From: Pseudomonas sp. CAN1
GTDB lineage: Bacteria > Pseudomonadota > Gammaproteobacteria > Pseudomonadales > Pseudomonadaceae
Length of the DNA stretch: 40,667 bases
NCBI RefSeq assembly: GCF_030462585.1
Contig: NZ_JASMRU010000008.1
Coordinates: 28,708 to 69,374 of the forward strand
Direction: 5' to 3'
Under the pieces are notes generated by a model, which worked only from the letters and a program-made list of their open reading frames with translations, was not told where the DNA came from and did not search any database. The translations under genes and the position numbers were made by a program. Positions 1 to 11,237 of this stretch are shown piece after piece. Position 1 is the stretch's first letter; each line of letters starts with the position of its first letter.

Positions 1-518
1 TCCTGCACCGGCAGGCTGCGGTAGCGCACGCGCTCTTTACGCAGCGCGCTCTTGATCTCGCTTTCGTAGACCTTCATGCGGGCGTCGACGGCCTTGTCCA
101 TGTCCACTTCCAACAGGAAGTGCACACCACCGGACAGGTCGAGACCCAGCTTCATCGGGTGGGCAGCGATATTGCGCAGCCAGTTCGGGGTGGTCTGGGC
201 CAGGTTCAGGGCGACTACGTAGTCGTCACCCAGCGCGCGGCGGACGATGTCCTTGGCCGGCAGCTGGTCTTCCTGCTTCACCAGGCGGATCAGGCCGCTG
301 TTCTTGCCCAGCGAGCCGGCCTTCACGGCGATGCCCGCGTCGGCCAGCGCCTTGCTGGCCTTGTCGACGTCGGCCTGGGAAATCTGCAGCGCGGTGCTCG
401 CGCCGCTGATCTGGACGGCCGGATCGTCCGGATAGAGGTTGGGTGCGGAATAGATGAAACCGACGGCCAGGACCGCCAGGATCAGCAGATACTTCCACAG
501 GGGATACTTGTTGAGCAT
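1..518 (-). CDS. secD: Protein translocase subunit SecD (C-terminus beyond window)
   Basis: SecD is the inner-membrane partner of SecF and YajC. It uses the proton gradient to help pull proteins through SecYEG. The visible part is the N-terminal ~172 residues. It starts at the ATG whose complement is at 516-518 (MLNKYPLWKYLLI), with a first membrane segment at about residues 7-25. This is followed by the periplasmic P1 region and the family signature around GLDLSGGVHFLLEVD. The rest of the gene lies left of base 1. It sits directly downstream of yajC, with 64 bases between them, in the usual Pseudomonas order tgt-yajC-secD(-secF). The start is well placed because membrane topology begins immediately after it. 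Confidence 0.95.
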   Translation of the reverse strand, partial: MLNKYPLWKYLLILAVLAVGFIYSAPNLYPDDPAVQISGASTALQISQADVDKASKALADAGIAVKAGSLGKNSGLIRLVKQEDQLPAKDIVRRALGDDYVVALNLAQTTPNWLRNIAAHPMKLGLDLSGGVHFLLEVDMDKAVDARMKVYESEIKSALRKERVRYRSLPVQ

Positions 519-582
519 GACACCGCCCGTTATGACGCGGGGCGCATCTTGCGCCCCGTCGGTTGGGTTTCTAGGTGGAGGA

Positions 583-924
583 TCAGATCGCCTTCAGGGT
601 GCCTTTCGGCAGGGTGGCGGCGATCGCGGCCTTCTGGAACTTCAGCTCGACGTTGTCGGAAACCTCGACGACGACGAAGTCCTCGGCGACCTTGGTCACC
701 TTGCCGGCGATACCGGCGGAAGTGACGACTTCATCGCCCTTCTGCAGGCCGGACAGCAGGTTCTTGTGCTCTTTCGAGCGCTTGGCCTGGGGACGCCAGA
801 TCATCAGGTAGAAGATGACCAGGAAACCGACCAGGAAAATCCACTCGAAACCGGTGCCGGCGGGGCCTGCAGCAGCGGCGGGGGCTGCGGCGTCAGCGTA
901 GGCAGCGGGGATCAGAAAACTCAT
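583..924 (-). CDS. yajC: Preprotein translocase accessory subunit YajC
   Basis: 113 residues, the normal size for YajC. The order is a short Ala-rich N-terminus, one membrane helix (about residues 26-44, FEWIFLVGFLVIFYLMIW), the conserved RPQAKRSKEH cytoplasmic start, and a small beta domain with GDEVVTSAGIAGKV. YajC joins SecDF in the holotranslocon at the inner membrane. The gene lies 38 bases downstream of tgt and 64 bases upstream of secD on the same strand, consistent with one transcript. Nothing unusual was seen. Confidence 0.96.
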   Translation of the reverse strand: MSFLIPAAYADAAAPAAAAGPAGTGFEWIFLVGFLVIFYLMIWRPQAKRSKEHKNLLSGLQKGDEVVTSAGIAGKVTKVAEDFVVVEVSDNVELKFQKAAIAATLPKGTLKAI

Positions 925-962
925 TGGAAACTCCTGTCACAAAGCTTTTTCGATAGGAAAGG

Positions 963-2093
<1,131 letters not shown>

Positions 2094-3137
2094 TCAGTCC
2101 TCGGGGCCGCGCGGTGCCGGATTGCGGGTGATGAACATGGCGTCGCCGTAACTGAAGAAGCGATAGCCCTGCTCCACCGCGGCCGCGTAGGCAGCCATGG
2201 TCTCCGGGTAGCCGGCGAAGGCCGAAACCAGCATCAGCAGCGTGGATTCGGGCAGGTGGAAGTTGGTGACCAGGGCGTCGACCACGTGGAACGGCCGCCC
2301 GGGGAAGATGAAGATGTCGGTGTCGCCACTGAACGGCTTGAGCACGCCATCGCGGGCGGCGCTTTCCAGCGAACGCACGCTGGTGGTGCCGACGGCGACC
2401 ACCCGGCCACCGCGCGCCTTGCAGGCGGCCACGGCGTCGACCACGTCCTGGCTGACTTCCAGCCATTCGTTGTGCATGTGGTGGTCTTCGATGCGCTCCA
2501 CGCGCACCGGCTGGAAGGTGCCGGCGCCGACGTGCAGGGTGACGAAGGCGGTGTCCACGCCCTTGGCGCGGATCGACTCCAGCAGCGCTTCGTCGAAGTG
2601 CAGCCCGGCGGTCGGTGCCGCCACGGCGCCGGCACGCTCGGCGTAAACGGTCTGGTAGCGCTCGCGGTCGGCGTCTTCATCCGGACGATCTATATAGGGC
2701 GGCAGCGGCATGTGGCCGACGCGCTCCAGCAGCGGCAGCACGTCTTCGCTGAAGCCCAGCTCGAACAGCGCATCGTGGCGCTGCAGCATCTCGGCCTCGC
2801 CGCCACCGTCGATGAGGATCTTCGATCCCGGCTTGGGCGACTTGCTGGAACGCACATGGGCCAGCACGCGATGGCTGTCCAGCACACGCTCCACAAGGAT
2901 TTCCAGCTTGCCGCCAGAAGCTTTCTGGCCGAACAGGCGGGCAGGAATCACCCGGGTGTTGTTGAACACCATCAGGTCACCCGGCTTGAGGAAGCCGAGG
3001 ATGTCAGCGAATTGCCGATGGCTGAGCTCGCCGCTCGGACCGTCCAGCACCAGCAGACGGCTGGAGCTGCGTTCAGGTAGCGGATGGCGGGCGATCAGCG
3101 CCTCGGGCAGGTCGAAATGAAAGTCAGCGACGCGCAT
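2094..3137 (-). CDS. queA: S-adenosylmethionine:tRNA ribosyltransferase-isomerase
   Basis: Transfers and rearranges the ribosyl group of S-adenosylmethionine onto preQ1-tRNA, giving epoxyqueuosine. 347 residues from the ATG at 3137 ([16 protein letters not shown]). A longer reading frame to 3197 exists, but its extra 20 residues do not look conserved, and GGGGGAGC lies just upstream of the 3137 start. Recognisable segments are [54 protein letters not shown] and FNHxHLPES-like [17 protein letters not shown] near the C-terminus. It is first in the queA-tgt-yajC-secD run. The tRNA-Leu gene diverges about 100 bases upstream. Confidence 0.97.
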   Translation of the reverse strand: MRVADFHFDLPEALIARHPLPERSSSRLLVLDGPSGELSHRQFADILGFLKPGDLMVFNNTRVIPARLFGQKASGGKLEILVERVLDSHRVLAHVRSSKSPKPGSKILIDGGGEAEMLQRHDALFELGFSEDVLPLLERVGHMPLPPYIDRPDEDADRERYQTVYAERAGAVAAPTAGLHFDEALLESIRAKGVDTAFVTLHVGAGTFQPVRVERIEDHHMHNEWLEVSQDVVDAVAACKARGGRVVAVGTTSVRSLESAARDGVLKPFSGDTDIFIFPGRPFHVVDALVTNFHLPESTLLMLVSAFAGYPETMAAYAAAVEQGYRFFSYGDAMFITRNPAPRGPED

Positions 3138-3202
3138 GGGGGAGCTTTCTCGAAGGGGCGCACATCTTACTGGATATGCCGATTTCTGACCATGCAAGCC
3201 GA

Positions 3203-3231
3203 TTGACCGGCGCAGAGCGCCTCCCTATACT
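3203..3231 (+). promoter_or_regulatory. Sigma-70 promoter of tRNA-Leu
   Basis: TTGACC at 3203-3208 and TATACT at 3226-3231 are separated by exactly 17 bases. The tRNA 5' end is at 3243, 12 bases after the -10. The stretch between is GC-rich (GCCGCGCC), as expected for a stringently controlled stable-RNA promoter. Position and match are seen directly; the regulation is inferred. Confidence 0.8.
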
Positions 3232-3242
3232 GCCGCGCCATT

Positions 3243-3328
3243 GCCTCGGTGGCGGAATGGTAGACGCGGCGGATTCAAAATCCGTTTCTGGCGACAGAGT
3301 GAGAGTTCGAGTCTCTCCCGGGGCACCA
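3243..3328 (+). tRNA. tRNA-Leu (anticodon CAA)
   Basis: An 86-base class II tRNA with a long variable arm. The acceptor strands GCCTCGG and CCGGGGC pair with one G-T. The anticodon loop TTCAAAA carries CAA, which reads UUG leucine codons. The T arm contains GAGTTCGAGTCTC, and the 3' CCA is encoded at 3326-3328. It has its own promoter upstream and a terminator starting at 3361. Confidence 0.97.
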
Positions 3329-3360
3329 TCCTTCCTCTTCTATGCGGAAGGACCACCTTG

Positions 3361-3386
3361 AAAGCCCGCTGCTCAGCGGGCTTTTT
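3361..3386. terminator. Shared terminator of tRNA-Leu and the convergent EAL gene
   Basis: An 11-base inverted repeat (AAAGCCCGCTG ... CAGCGGGCTTT) with T-run on the plus strand and A-run on the other side, so it can work both ways. The stop codon of the minus-strand EAL gene (3373-3375) lies inside the hairpin. Confidence 0.85.
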
Positions 3387-4923
3387 CGTTTCTGGCGGCC
3401 AGGGCCTCGATGAAGGCCGGCAACGCCATCGGCCTGCCGAACAGGTAGCCCTGCAGCACGTCCACCCCGCGCTGCGCCAGGTAATCCCACTGCTCCTGCG
3501 TCTCCACCCCCTCAGCAACGATGCGCAGCTCCAGCTTTCCGCACAGCTCGACGATGCTGTCGAGGATGTGCAGGGACAGGGCATCCACGCCGATCATCGC
3601 GACAAAGCTCTTGTCGATCTTCAGCGCATCCACCTGGAAGCGGTGCAGGTAGGCGAGGCTGGAATTGCCGGTGCCGAAATCGTCGATGGCCAGGTAGACG
3701 CCCAGCGAGTGCAGCTTGTCGAACAGTTCGTCGGTCACGGTGCTGGAGTCGATCAGCTCGCGTTCGGTCAGCTCCAGGGTCAGCTCCGGGCGATGCGGCA
3801 GGAAACGCGCCTGGAATTCCCGGCAATCGTCGAACAGGCCCGGCTCGGCGCAATGCCGCGCGCTGATGTTGAAGCCCAGGTGGAAGCCCTCGCCGAGCAA
3901 TTGACCGTGAGGGGCCAGCGCATCGGCGACCTGGTGCATCAGGTCGCGGGTCATCGGCACGATCAGCCCGGAGCGCTCCGCCAGAGGGATGAACAGGTCC
4001 GGACCGACCATGCCTTCGCGCGGATGTATCCAGCGCATCAGCACTTCCGCGCCGATCCAGTGGCCATCGAGCGCATCCACCAGCGGTTGCAGGTAGGGCA
4101 CGAATTCGCCAGCGAGCAGCGCGCGCTCCAGCTCCAGGCTCGGCGTGGCGGAACGCCCCCAGAGCCAGAAGCAGGCGTAGCCGGAGACGCCGCCGAGCAT
4201 CAGCATCAGCGCCACCAGCGGCAAGGCGTCCTCGCGGATGTGCTGCCACTGCGCGCCGGCCGGGAAGCCGCCTATCACCGAATAGGGGTACTTCTGCGAA
4301 TGGGCCTCGACATGCCCCAGCGGCAGTGCCGCCGGCTTGCCGTCGAAGACCCTGCCCTCCTCGTCCATCCACTGTCGCCCTACCTGCAACTGCAGGTCGC
4401 TGCGCTGGTCGACCAGTTGCAGGGTATTGCTCAGGTAACGGCCATCCACCGTCGCCAGCGCCGCATGGTTGCCCAGCACACGACGCAGCACCAGTAGCGC
4501 GGAATCCGGGGTCACGCTGTTGCCGGCCATCAGCCGCAACCGCCCCTCGGCGTAAAGCGACGGGTCCAGCCGCTCCTCGAACTCGCCGAACAGGGAAGTG
4601 CAATAGATGTCGTCGTCACGGGTCAGGTTGACCGAGCGGACGAACGGCACCACCGCCACCTGCTCGCGCAATACCTGGGTGGCCTGGTCGCAAGGCTCCT
4701 CGGCGTGCAGCAACGCCACCTGGGCGGCACCACGGGCGTTGTCGAGCATCACGTCGAACAGCCGCAAAGCCTCGTTGGACGCTGTCTGGGCTTCGGCAGT
4801 CAGCGCGCGCAGGGCCTGCCAGTAGATGATCAGGCTGCCCAGAACCAGCGGCAGTGCTGCCATGGAGAGCGCGAACACCAGGCGAGGCAACAGCCGGCGT
4901 CGGGTATAACTGCGTAACGGCAT
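3373..4923 (-). CDS. Membrane c-di-GMP phosphodiesterase, CSS-motif plus EAL domain
   Basis: 516 residues. The order is an N-terminal helix (about 15-36), a periplasmic CSS-type sensor with two cysteines (Cys78 in EEPCDQ and Cys108 in IYCTSLFG), a second helix (about 233-256), then a cytoplasmic EAL domain. The catalytic set looks complete: the signature is EVL (Glu293) rather than EAL, with Asn352 in FNIS, Glu384, Asp414-Asp415 in DDFGTG, Lys435 and Glu471. Hydrolysis of c-di-GMP to pGpG is therefore expected. In related E. coli CSS-EAL proteins the periplasmic cysteine pair gives redox control through DsbA/DsbB; the same is inferred here. It converges on tRNA-Leu and diverges from the RDD gene. 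I recall an EAL gene at the same place in P. aeruginosa. Confidence 0.93.
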   Translation of the reverse strand: MPLRSYTRRRLLPRLVFALSMAALPLVLGSLIIYWQALRALTAEAQTASNEALRLFDVMLDNARGAAQVALLHAEEPCDQATQVLREQVAVVPFVRSVNLTRDDDIYCTSLFGEFEERLDPSLYAEGRLRLMAGNSVTPDSALLVLRRVLGNHAALATVDGRYLSNTLQLVDQRSDLQLQVGRQWMDEEGRVFDGKPAALPLGHVEAHSQKYPYSVIGGFPAGAQWQHIREDALPLVALMLMLGGVSGYACFWLWGRSATPSLELERALLAGEFVPYLQPLVDALDGHWIGAEVLMRWIHPREGMVGPDLFIPLAERSGLIVPMTRDLMHQVADALAPHGQLLGEGFHLGFNISARHCAEPGLFDDCREFQARFLPHRPELTLELTERELIDSSTVTDELFDKLHSLGVYLAIDDFGTGNSSLAYLHRFQVDALKIDKSFVAMIGVDALSLHILDSIVELCGKLELRIVAEGVETQEQWDYLAQRGVDVLQGYLFGRPMALPAFIEALAARNEKAR

Positions 4924-5041
4924 CCTTGATCCCTGCTCGACGGGCGCCGCGACCTGCGACGCATTGCCACTCCCCCGCGGGCAGCCGGCCCCTTCAGCTT
5001 AGAACAGCGTCCGCCGGGGCACGCCCGAAGTGCGGAATCCG

Positions 5042-5047
5042 TATAAT
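5042..5047 (+). promoter_or_regulatory. Candidate -10 element for the RDD gene
   Basis: A perfect TATAAT lies 69 bases upstream of the chosen RDD start and downstream of the divergent EAL gene. I see no good -35 hexamer at 16-18 bases, so this is only a candidate. Confidence 0.35.
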
Positions 5048-5116
5048 CCCCGCCCCATCGCTCCGCCCATTACAGAAACCACCCGCCACAGAAACTGTCC
5101 GCCACAGAAGAAGCCC

Positions 5117-5632
5117 ATGCCCAAGCCGCAGCAGCTCCAGCCCGCGGGAAACTTCCCGCCCGCCACGCTCATCCGCCGTTTCGCCGCGATGTTCTATGAC
5201 TTCCTGCTCTGCGTGGCGTTGATGATGGTGGTGACCCTGGTCTACCAGCAGGGCCTGCTGCGCCTGATCTACGGTAGCGAGAAACTGCGCCTGCTCGCCG
5301 ACCAGGGCGGGCTGATCGGCGACCCGCTGCTGTCGAGCCTGCTGTTCATCAGCGTGTTCGCCTTTTTCGGCAAGTTCTGGACCCACAACGGCCAGACCCT
5401 GGGCATGCAGGTCTGGGGCATCCGCGTGCAGAACGCCAATGGCTCGCACATCAGCCTGATGCAGGCACTGCTGCGCTTCGTCATCGCCATCGGCTCCTGG
5501 GCCTGCCTGGGACTGGGCTTCCTCTGGATGCTCTGGGACAAGGACAAGCGCACCTGGCAGGACCGCTACTCGGAGAGTGTGGTGGTGCAGATTCCCAAGG
5601 ATGTGCGCAAGGCGACACAGGGCCGGAGCTGA
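5117..5632 (+). CDS. RDD family inner-membrane protein
   Basis: 171 residues from the ATG at 5117 (MPKPQQLQPAGNFPPA). The frame is open further upstream, but that part is Pro/Arg-rich and unlike a membrane protein start. The family pattern RRFAAMFYDFLLC opens the first helix (about 24-45). Further helices lie near LLSSLLFISVFAFFGKFW and VIAIGSWACLGLGFLWML. The segment KFWTHNGQTLGMQVWGIRV and the ending DKDKRTWQDRYSESVVV are typical of RDD proteins. The molecular role of this family is mostly unknown; some members act in ion transport. It is a single gene closed by a strong terminator, between the EAL gene and lptG. Confidence 0.9.
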   Translation: MPKPQQLQPAGNFPPATLIRRFAAMFYDFLLCVALMMVVTLVYQQGLLRLIYGSEKLRLLADQGGLIGDPLLSSLLFISVFAFFGKFWTHNGQTLGMQVWGIRVQNANGSHISLMQALLRFVIAIGSWACLGLGFLWMLWDKDKRTWQDRYSESVVVQIPKDVRKATQGRS

Positions 5633-5650
5633 CTCCCGAGTTCCAGGCAC

Positions 5651-5678
5651 AAAAAAGCCGGCGATTGCCGGCTTTTTT
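5651..5678. terminator. Bidirectional terminator between RDD gene and lptG
   Basis: Twelve-base perfect inverted repeat (AAAAAAGCCGGC, loop GATT, GCCGGCTTTTTT). The A/T runs on both sides suit both converging genes. Confidence 0.92.
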
Positions 5679-5685
5679 GTTTTTA

Positions 5686-5710
5686 GTAGGAGCGAGCTTG
5701 CTCGCGAACC
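5686..5710. repeat. REP palindrome (single)
   Basis: GTAGGAGCGAGCTTGCTCG followed by CGAACC. The core GAGCGAGCTTGCTCGCG is an imperfect palindrome identical to the copies at 10587-10611 and 36237-36310. It lies just after the terminator and 16 bases from the lptG stop, a typical extragenic place. Confidence 0.85.
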
Positions 5711-5725
5711 CATCCGGATCAGGCC

Positions 5726-6785
5726 CTAGCCCGCCCGTCGCAACAGCCACATACCGAGCACCGCGCAGATCGCCGCCGGCACCACCACCGCCAGCAGCGG
5801 CGGGAAGTTGAACACCTGGCTGGACGGGCCGAGCAGGTCCTGGGCGATGCGGAAGGTGAAGCCGACCAGCACGCCGGTGAACACCCGCTGGCCGAGGGTC
5901 ACGCTGCGCAGCGGGCCGAAGATGAAGGAGATCGCCATCAGCACCAGCGCGGCGGTCACCAGCGGCTGCAGGATCTTGGTCCAGAACGCCAGCCAGTAAC
6001 GGTTGGAGCTCAGCCCCTGGTCCTGCAGGTAGTGGATGTAGCTCCACAGACCGGTGATCGACAGGGCGTCGGGCTCCATCACCACGGTATTGAGCAATTG
6101 CGGGGTGAGCTGGATATTCCATGCCTCACTGGCCTGAGTAACCACTTCGCTGCGCTTTTCCGCACTATGCAGCACGGTGGTCGTCACATCCTGAAGGACC
6201 CACTGACCTTCCTGGAACACGGCCTGGCGGGCGAAGCTGGCGGTCTGCAGGCGACGACTGTCGTCGAAGTCGTAGCGGGTCACGCCCAGCAGCACGCCGT
6301 CCGGGCGCACCACGTTGATATGGATGAACTCGCGACCCTGGCGATGCCAAAGGCCGGATTTGGAGCTCTGCGCGCCGTTGCCGCTCTGGGCCAGAGCGCG
6401 GCCACTCTGGGCCATGGTCTCGGTCACCGGCACCACGTACTCACCGACCAGGATGCCGGCAAACATCAGCACCAGCATCGGTTTCATCACCGCCCAGACA
6501 ATGCGCTGCAGGGAAACACCCGCCGCGCGCATGATGGTCAGCTCGCTGTTGCTCGCCAGGGTGCCAAGGCCGACCAGGCAGCCGATCAGCGCGGCCATCG
6601 GCAGCATGTCGTAGCCGCGGCTCGGGGCGGTCAGCAGGACGAACTTGAGCGCCTCCATCAGGGTATAGCTGTCGTCGAGCTGCCCCAGCTGGTCGACGAA
6701 GGCGAACAGCTCGGCCAACCCGAGAATGACCCCGAGCACGGCAAGAATGGAGATGAAAACGGTAGTGCCGATGTAACGGTCCAGC

Positions 6786-6793
<8 letters not shown>
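5726..6793 (-). CDS. lptG: LPS export ABC transporter permease LptG
   Basis: 355 residues (MRKLDRYIGTTVFISIL). LptG pairs with LptF as the membrane part of the LptB2FG transporter that extracts lipopolysaccharide from the inner membrane and feeds it to LptC/LptA. The order is three N-terminal membrane helices including LAELFAFVDQLGQL and the YDMLPMAALIGCLVGLG segment, a periplasmic beta-jellyroll (about 130-265), then three C-terminal helices ending VLGMWLLRRAG. The start overlaps the end of lptF by 8 bases, indicating translational coupling. The gene ends before the shared terminator at 5651. Confidence 0.96.
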
Positions 6794-9591
<2,798 letters not shown>

Positions 9592-9625
9592 TGGCACAGT
9601 GCAACCTGCCGATGGGATCGAACGC

Positions 9626-10054
9626 ATGACGCGTGTGGATTTCTACGTCATTCCCAGTGCCGATCCCGACGCACGCCTGACCATCGCCTGCCGCCTCGCC
9701 GAAAAGGCCTGGCGGCAAGGCATGCGCATCTTCGTGCTGTGCAGCGACGAGGCCCAGCGCGATGCGCTGGATGCCCGGCTGTGGAACTTCCGCGGCGAAA
9801 CCTTCATCCCACACAATGCGGTGGAAGAAGACGCCGACTCGCCGATCGTGCTCGCCCTCGGCGAGCCGCCGGAGAGCCACCGGGACCTGCTGATCAACCT
9901 GACCCTGGCCATTCCCGCCTTCGTCGACCGCTTCAACCGGGTCGCCGAACTGGTGATCGAGGAACCGGCGATTCGTCAGGCCGCGCGGGAGAATTTCCGT
10001 CGCTACCGCGAGCAGGGCTATCCTTTGCAGGATCACCGTCTGCCGCGCCCTTGA
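9626..10054 (+). CDS. holC: DNA polymerase III subunit chi
   Basis: 142 residues from the ATG at 9626 (MTRVDFYVIPSADPDARL). An upstream GTG at 9599 would add nine unlikely residues. The chi subunit links the clamp loader (through psi) to single-strand binding protein. Typical features are the ACRLAEKAWRQGMRIFVLC segment, LWNFRGETFIPHN, SPIVLALGEPP, and the C-terminal PAFVDRFNRVAELV ... RFRRYREQGY-like ending. Length and order match E. coli HolC (147 residues). It lies 34 bases after pepA and 19 bases before the next small gene, so it is probably co-transcribed with both. Confidence 0.95.
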   Translation: MTRVDFYVIPSADPDARLTIACRLAEKAWRQGMRIFVLCSDEAQRDALDARLWNFRGETFIPHNAVEEDADSPIVLALGEPPESHRDLLINLTLAIPAFVDRFNRVAELVIEEPAIRQAARENFRRYREQGYPLQDHRLPRP

Positions 10055-10073
10055 GAGCGTCTCCGCCAAGACC

Positions 10074-10445
10074 ATGGACAACCGCAAGCCCCCGCACGAC
10101 CCCGACCATCTGCTGGAAGACCTGAAGAAGATCCAGGACCTGCTGGACGAGTCGGGCGCCGAGCCGCCACTGCTCACCGAATCCTTCGAGCCGGACAACA
10201 TCCCGCTGCTCTCCGACATCGTCACGCCCGCCCCGCAGGCGCCTGAGCCCGCAGCCTCTCAGCCCGAGGCCCCGAAGGCCTCGCCGGCCGCCAGCGAACT
10301 GCACCGCCTCGACCTGGAATTGCGCGCCGCGGCCCAGCTGATCCTGCAGGACGTCCTCGACGACTTCGCCCCGCAGATCGAAGCCGAGCTGCAGCGCCGC
10401 CTGGAAGCGCGCATGCAGCGCCTGCTGGCTCAGCGCAAAAGCTGA
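10074..10445 (+). CDS. Small acidic conserved protein next to holC
   Basis: 123 residues, not assignable to a named family. The N-terminus is acidic and helical (PDHLLEDLKKIQDLLDESG), and a short motif FEPDNIPLLSDIV follows. A Pro/Ala-rich linker runs from about residues 55 to 75. A C-terminal amphipathic helix region (LDLELRAAAQLILQDVLDDF ... RRLEARMQRLLAQRKS) looks like a coiled coil. I recall a hypothetical gene in the same place between holC and valS in P. aeruginosa. Position 19 bases after holC suggests co-transcription, but a replication role is only inference. Confidence 0.8.
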   Translation: MDNRKPPHDPDHLLEDLKKIQDLLDESGAEPPLLTESFEPDNIPLLSDIVTPAPQAPEPAASQPEAPKASPAASELHRLDLELRAAAQLILQDVLDDFAPQIEAELQRRLEARMQRLLAQRKS

Positions 10446-10490
10446 CGGCTCTATACGGTTCGCCCCAGCCTCCGCACGGCCTCGCACCCA

Positions 10491-10514
10491 TCGCGGACAG
10501 AGTCCGCTCCTACG
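10491..10514 (+). repeat. REP-like palindrome, GGAC variant
   Basis: Reads TCGCGGACAGAGTCCGCTCC then TACG. The arms GCGGAC and GTCCGC pair around a short loop. It is the same family as the copies at 10978 and 11095, and the tail GCTCCTACG is shared with the canonical REP at 10587. Confidence 0.75.
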
Positions 10515-10525
10515 CACCCTTTGCC

Positions 10526-10611
10526 TGTAGGGGCGAGGGGGACGCCATCGTTATTGCTCGCGAACCGGGCTTCGCAGCGGGGGTTTGTTCGCGAGCAAGC
10601 TCGCTCCTACG
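10526..10611. repeat. Decayed REPIN: two inverted REP copies
   Basis: The right copy (10587-10611) is a perfect REP ending GCTCGCTCCTACG. The left part starts CTGTAGGGGCGAG at 10526 and ends TGCTCGCGAACC at 10555-10566, the inverse orientation with an insertion in its middle. Together they look like the intact inverted pair at 36237-36310, but with one arm degraded. Confidence 0.65.
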
Positions 10612-10630
10612 AAAAGTTCATCCGCACAAG

Positions 10631-10657
10631 CTCTGGCTCTGGCTCTGGCTCTGGCTT
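10631..10657 (+). repeat. Hexanucleotide tandem repeat (CTCTGG)n
   Basis: About 4.3 perfect copies of CTCTGG in 26 bases. It is not in a gene, so it is not a phase-variable coding tract. Copy number may vary between strains by slippage. Confidence 0.85.
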
Positions 10658-10710
10658 TTAAAGGCTTCCAGAGAAACATCCGCACGCTCCGGAATGCCCC
10701 TTTCAGGAGG

Positions 10711-10819
10711 CCTCGTTGAAGTGGAGTTTCAGGGGTTGAGCGGCATGGATGCCGCGAGAGCCGCGATGGGCCAGGGATGGCCCTTCGCGGCGTGCCCCTG
10801 AAACTTCGCTTCAACGAGG
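10711..10819 (+). repeat. Nested inverted repeat predicted to fold as a three-way junction
   Basis: Outer arms 10711-10735 and 10795-10819 are 25 bases each. In plus-strand RNA all 25 positions pair, two of them as G-U wobbles; in minus-strand RNA those two become A-C mismatches. Inside are two independent hairpins. Hairpin A is at 10740-10755 (GCGGCAT, GG, ATGCCGC). Hairpin B is at 10760-10791 (GCCGCGA with TCGCGGC, one T-T mismatch, then GGGCCA with TGGCCC closing a GGGA loop). It looks like a dispersed structured element rather than a gene. No terminator-like T run follows directly. Confidence 0.75.
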
Positions 10820-10822
10820 GTA

Positions 10823-10842
10823 TTTTTCGCCTAGGCGAAAAA
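10823..10842. repeat. Perfect 20-bp palindrome
   Basis: TTTTTCGCCTAGGCGAAAAA, perfectly self-complementary, three bases after the nested inverted repeat. It could end transcripts weakly or be an arm of the same repeated element. Confidence 0.8.
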
Positions 10843-10860
10843 CCGGATGGAGGGGCAAGA

Positions 10861-10914
10861 CCTTTTGGTTCCTTTTGGGGCGTTTGCCAAAAGGGACTCG
10901 CCCGAGGGGGCGAA
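10861..10914. repeat. Pair of short hairpins (CCTTTTGG and TCGCCC)
   Basis: CCTTTTGG occurs at 10861 and again at 10871, and CCAAAAGG at 10887-10894 can pair with either copy, giving two alternative hairpins. It is followed by TCGCCC-GAG-GGGGCGA. It is contiguous with the preceding palindromes and probably part of the same composite element. Confidence 0.6.
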
Positions 10915-10977
10915 ACAAGATGCTCACGCGCACGCCGAAGCGACGCCGAAGCGACGCCGAACACCCAGAGCAAAAGC

Positions 10978-11001
10978 ATCGCGGAGAAGCTCCGCTCCTA
11001 C
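10978..11001 (+). repeat. REP-like palindrome, GGAG variant
   Basis: ATCGCGGAGAAGCTCCGCTC followed by CTAC. Arms GCGGAG and CTCCGC. Same orientation as the copies at 10491, 10587 and 11095. Confidence 0.75.
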
Positions 11002-11025
11002 AAAAGCCCAAAAGCCCAAAAGCCC
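11002..11025 (+). repeat. Tandem octamer (AAAAGCCC) x3
   Basis: Three perfect head-to-tail copies of AAAAGCCC directly after a REP-like palindrome. A further partial tandem (unit CGCCGAAGCGA, about 2.6 copies) lies at 10933-10961. Confidence 0.85.
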
Positions 11026-11094
11026 AAGCCAGCCTGCCGACGATCGCGGGCAGGGCAGGCCCGCCCCTTCCCACCCTACGAGCCGCCACGGGCC

Positions 11095-11120
11095 AATCGC
11101 GGACGGAATCCGCTCCTACG
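11095..11120 (+). repeat. REP-like palindrome upstream of valS
   Basis: AATCGCGGACGGAATCCGCT followed by CCTACG. Fourth same-direction copy of the family in the interval and the one nearest valS, 117 bases from its start codon. Confidence 0.75.
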
Positions 11121-11237
11121 CCCATTAGAACGATGGTGCAGCGGGCACGCCTCCACCCACACCGGTGGCCTCATCTCCCCGCCTCCCGCTATACTCAGCG
11201 GTTTTCCGTCTAGCCTTATCAGGGTCCCGCCGCGCTC

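Larger units (their letters stand above)
10446..11237. other. 792-bp gene-free, repeat-dense interval upstream of valS
   Basis: No open frame here looks coding; the frames present are low-complexity readings of repeats. The interval holds four same-direction REP-like palindromes, a decayed inverted partner of one of them, a hexamer microsatellite, a nested inverted repeat at 10711-10819, a perfect 20-bp palindrome, further GC hairpins, and an 8-bp tandem repeat; each is listed separately. The last ~110 bases carry the presumed valS promoter, with TATACT at 11190-11195 as the only candidate -10; no matching -35 was seen. Confidence 0.85.

Noticed and set aside
10933-11025. Tandem repeats as a possible CRISPR or origin iteron array
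   Set aside because: Units of 8 and 11 bases with two or three copies, no spacers, no DnaA boxes and no rep or cas gene nearby.
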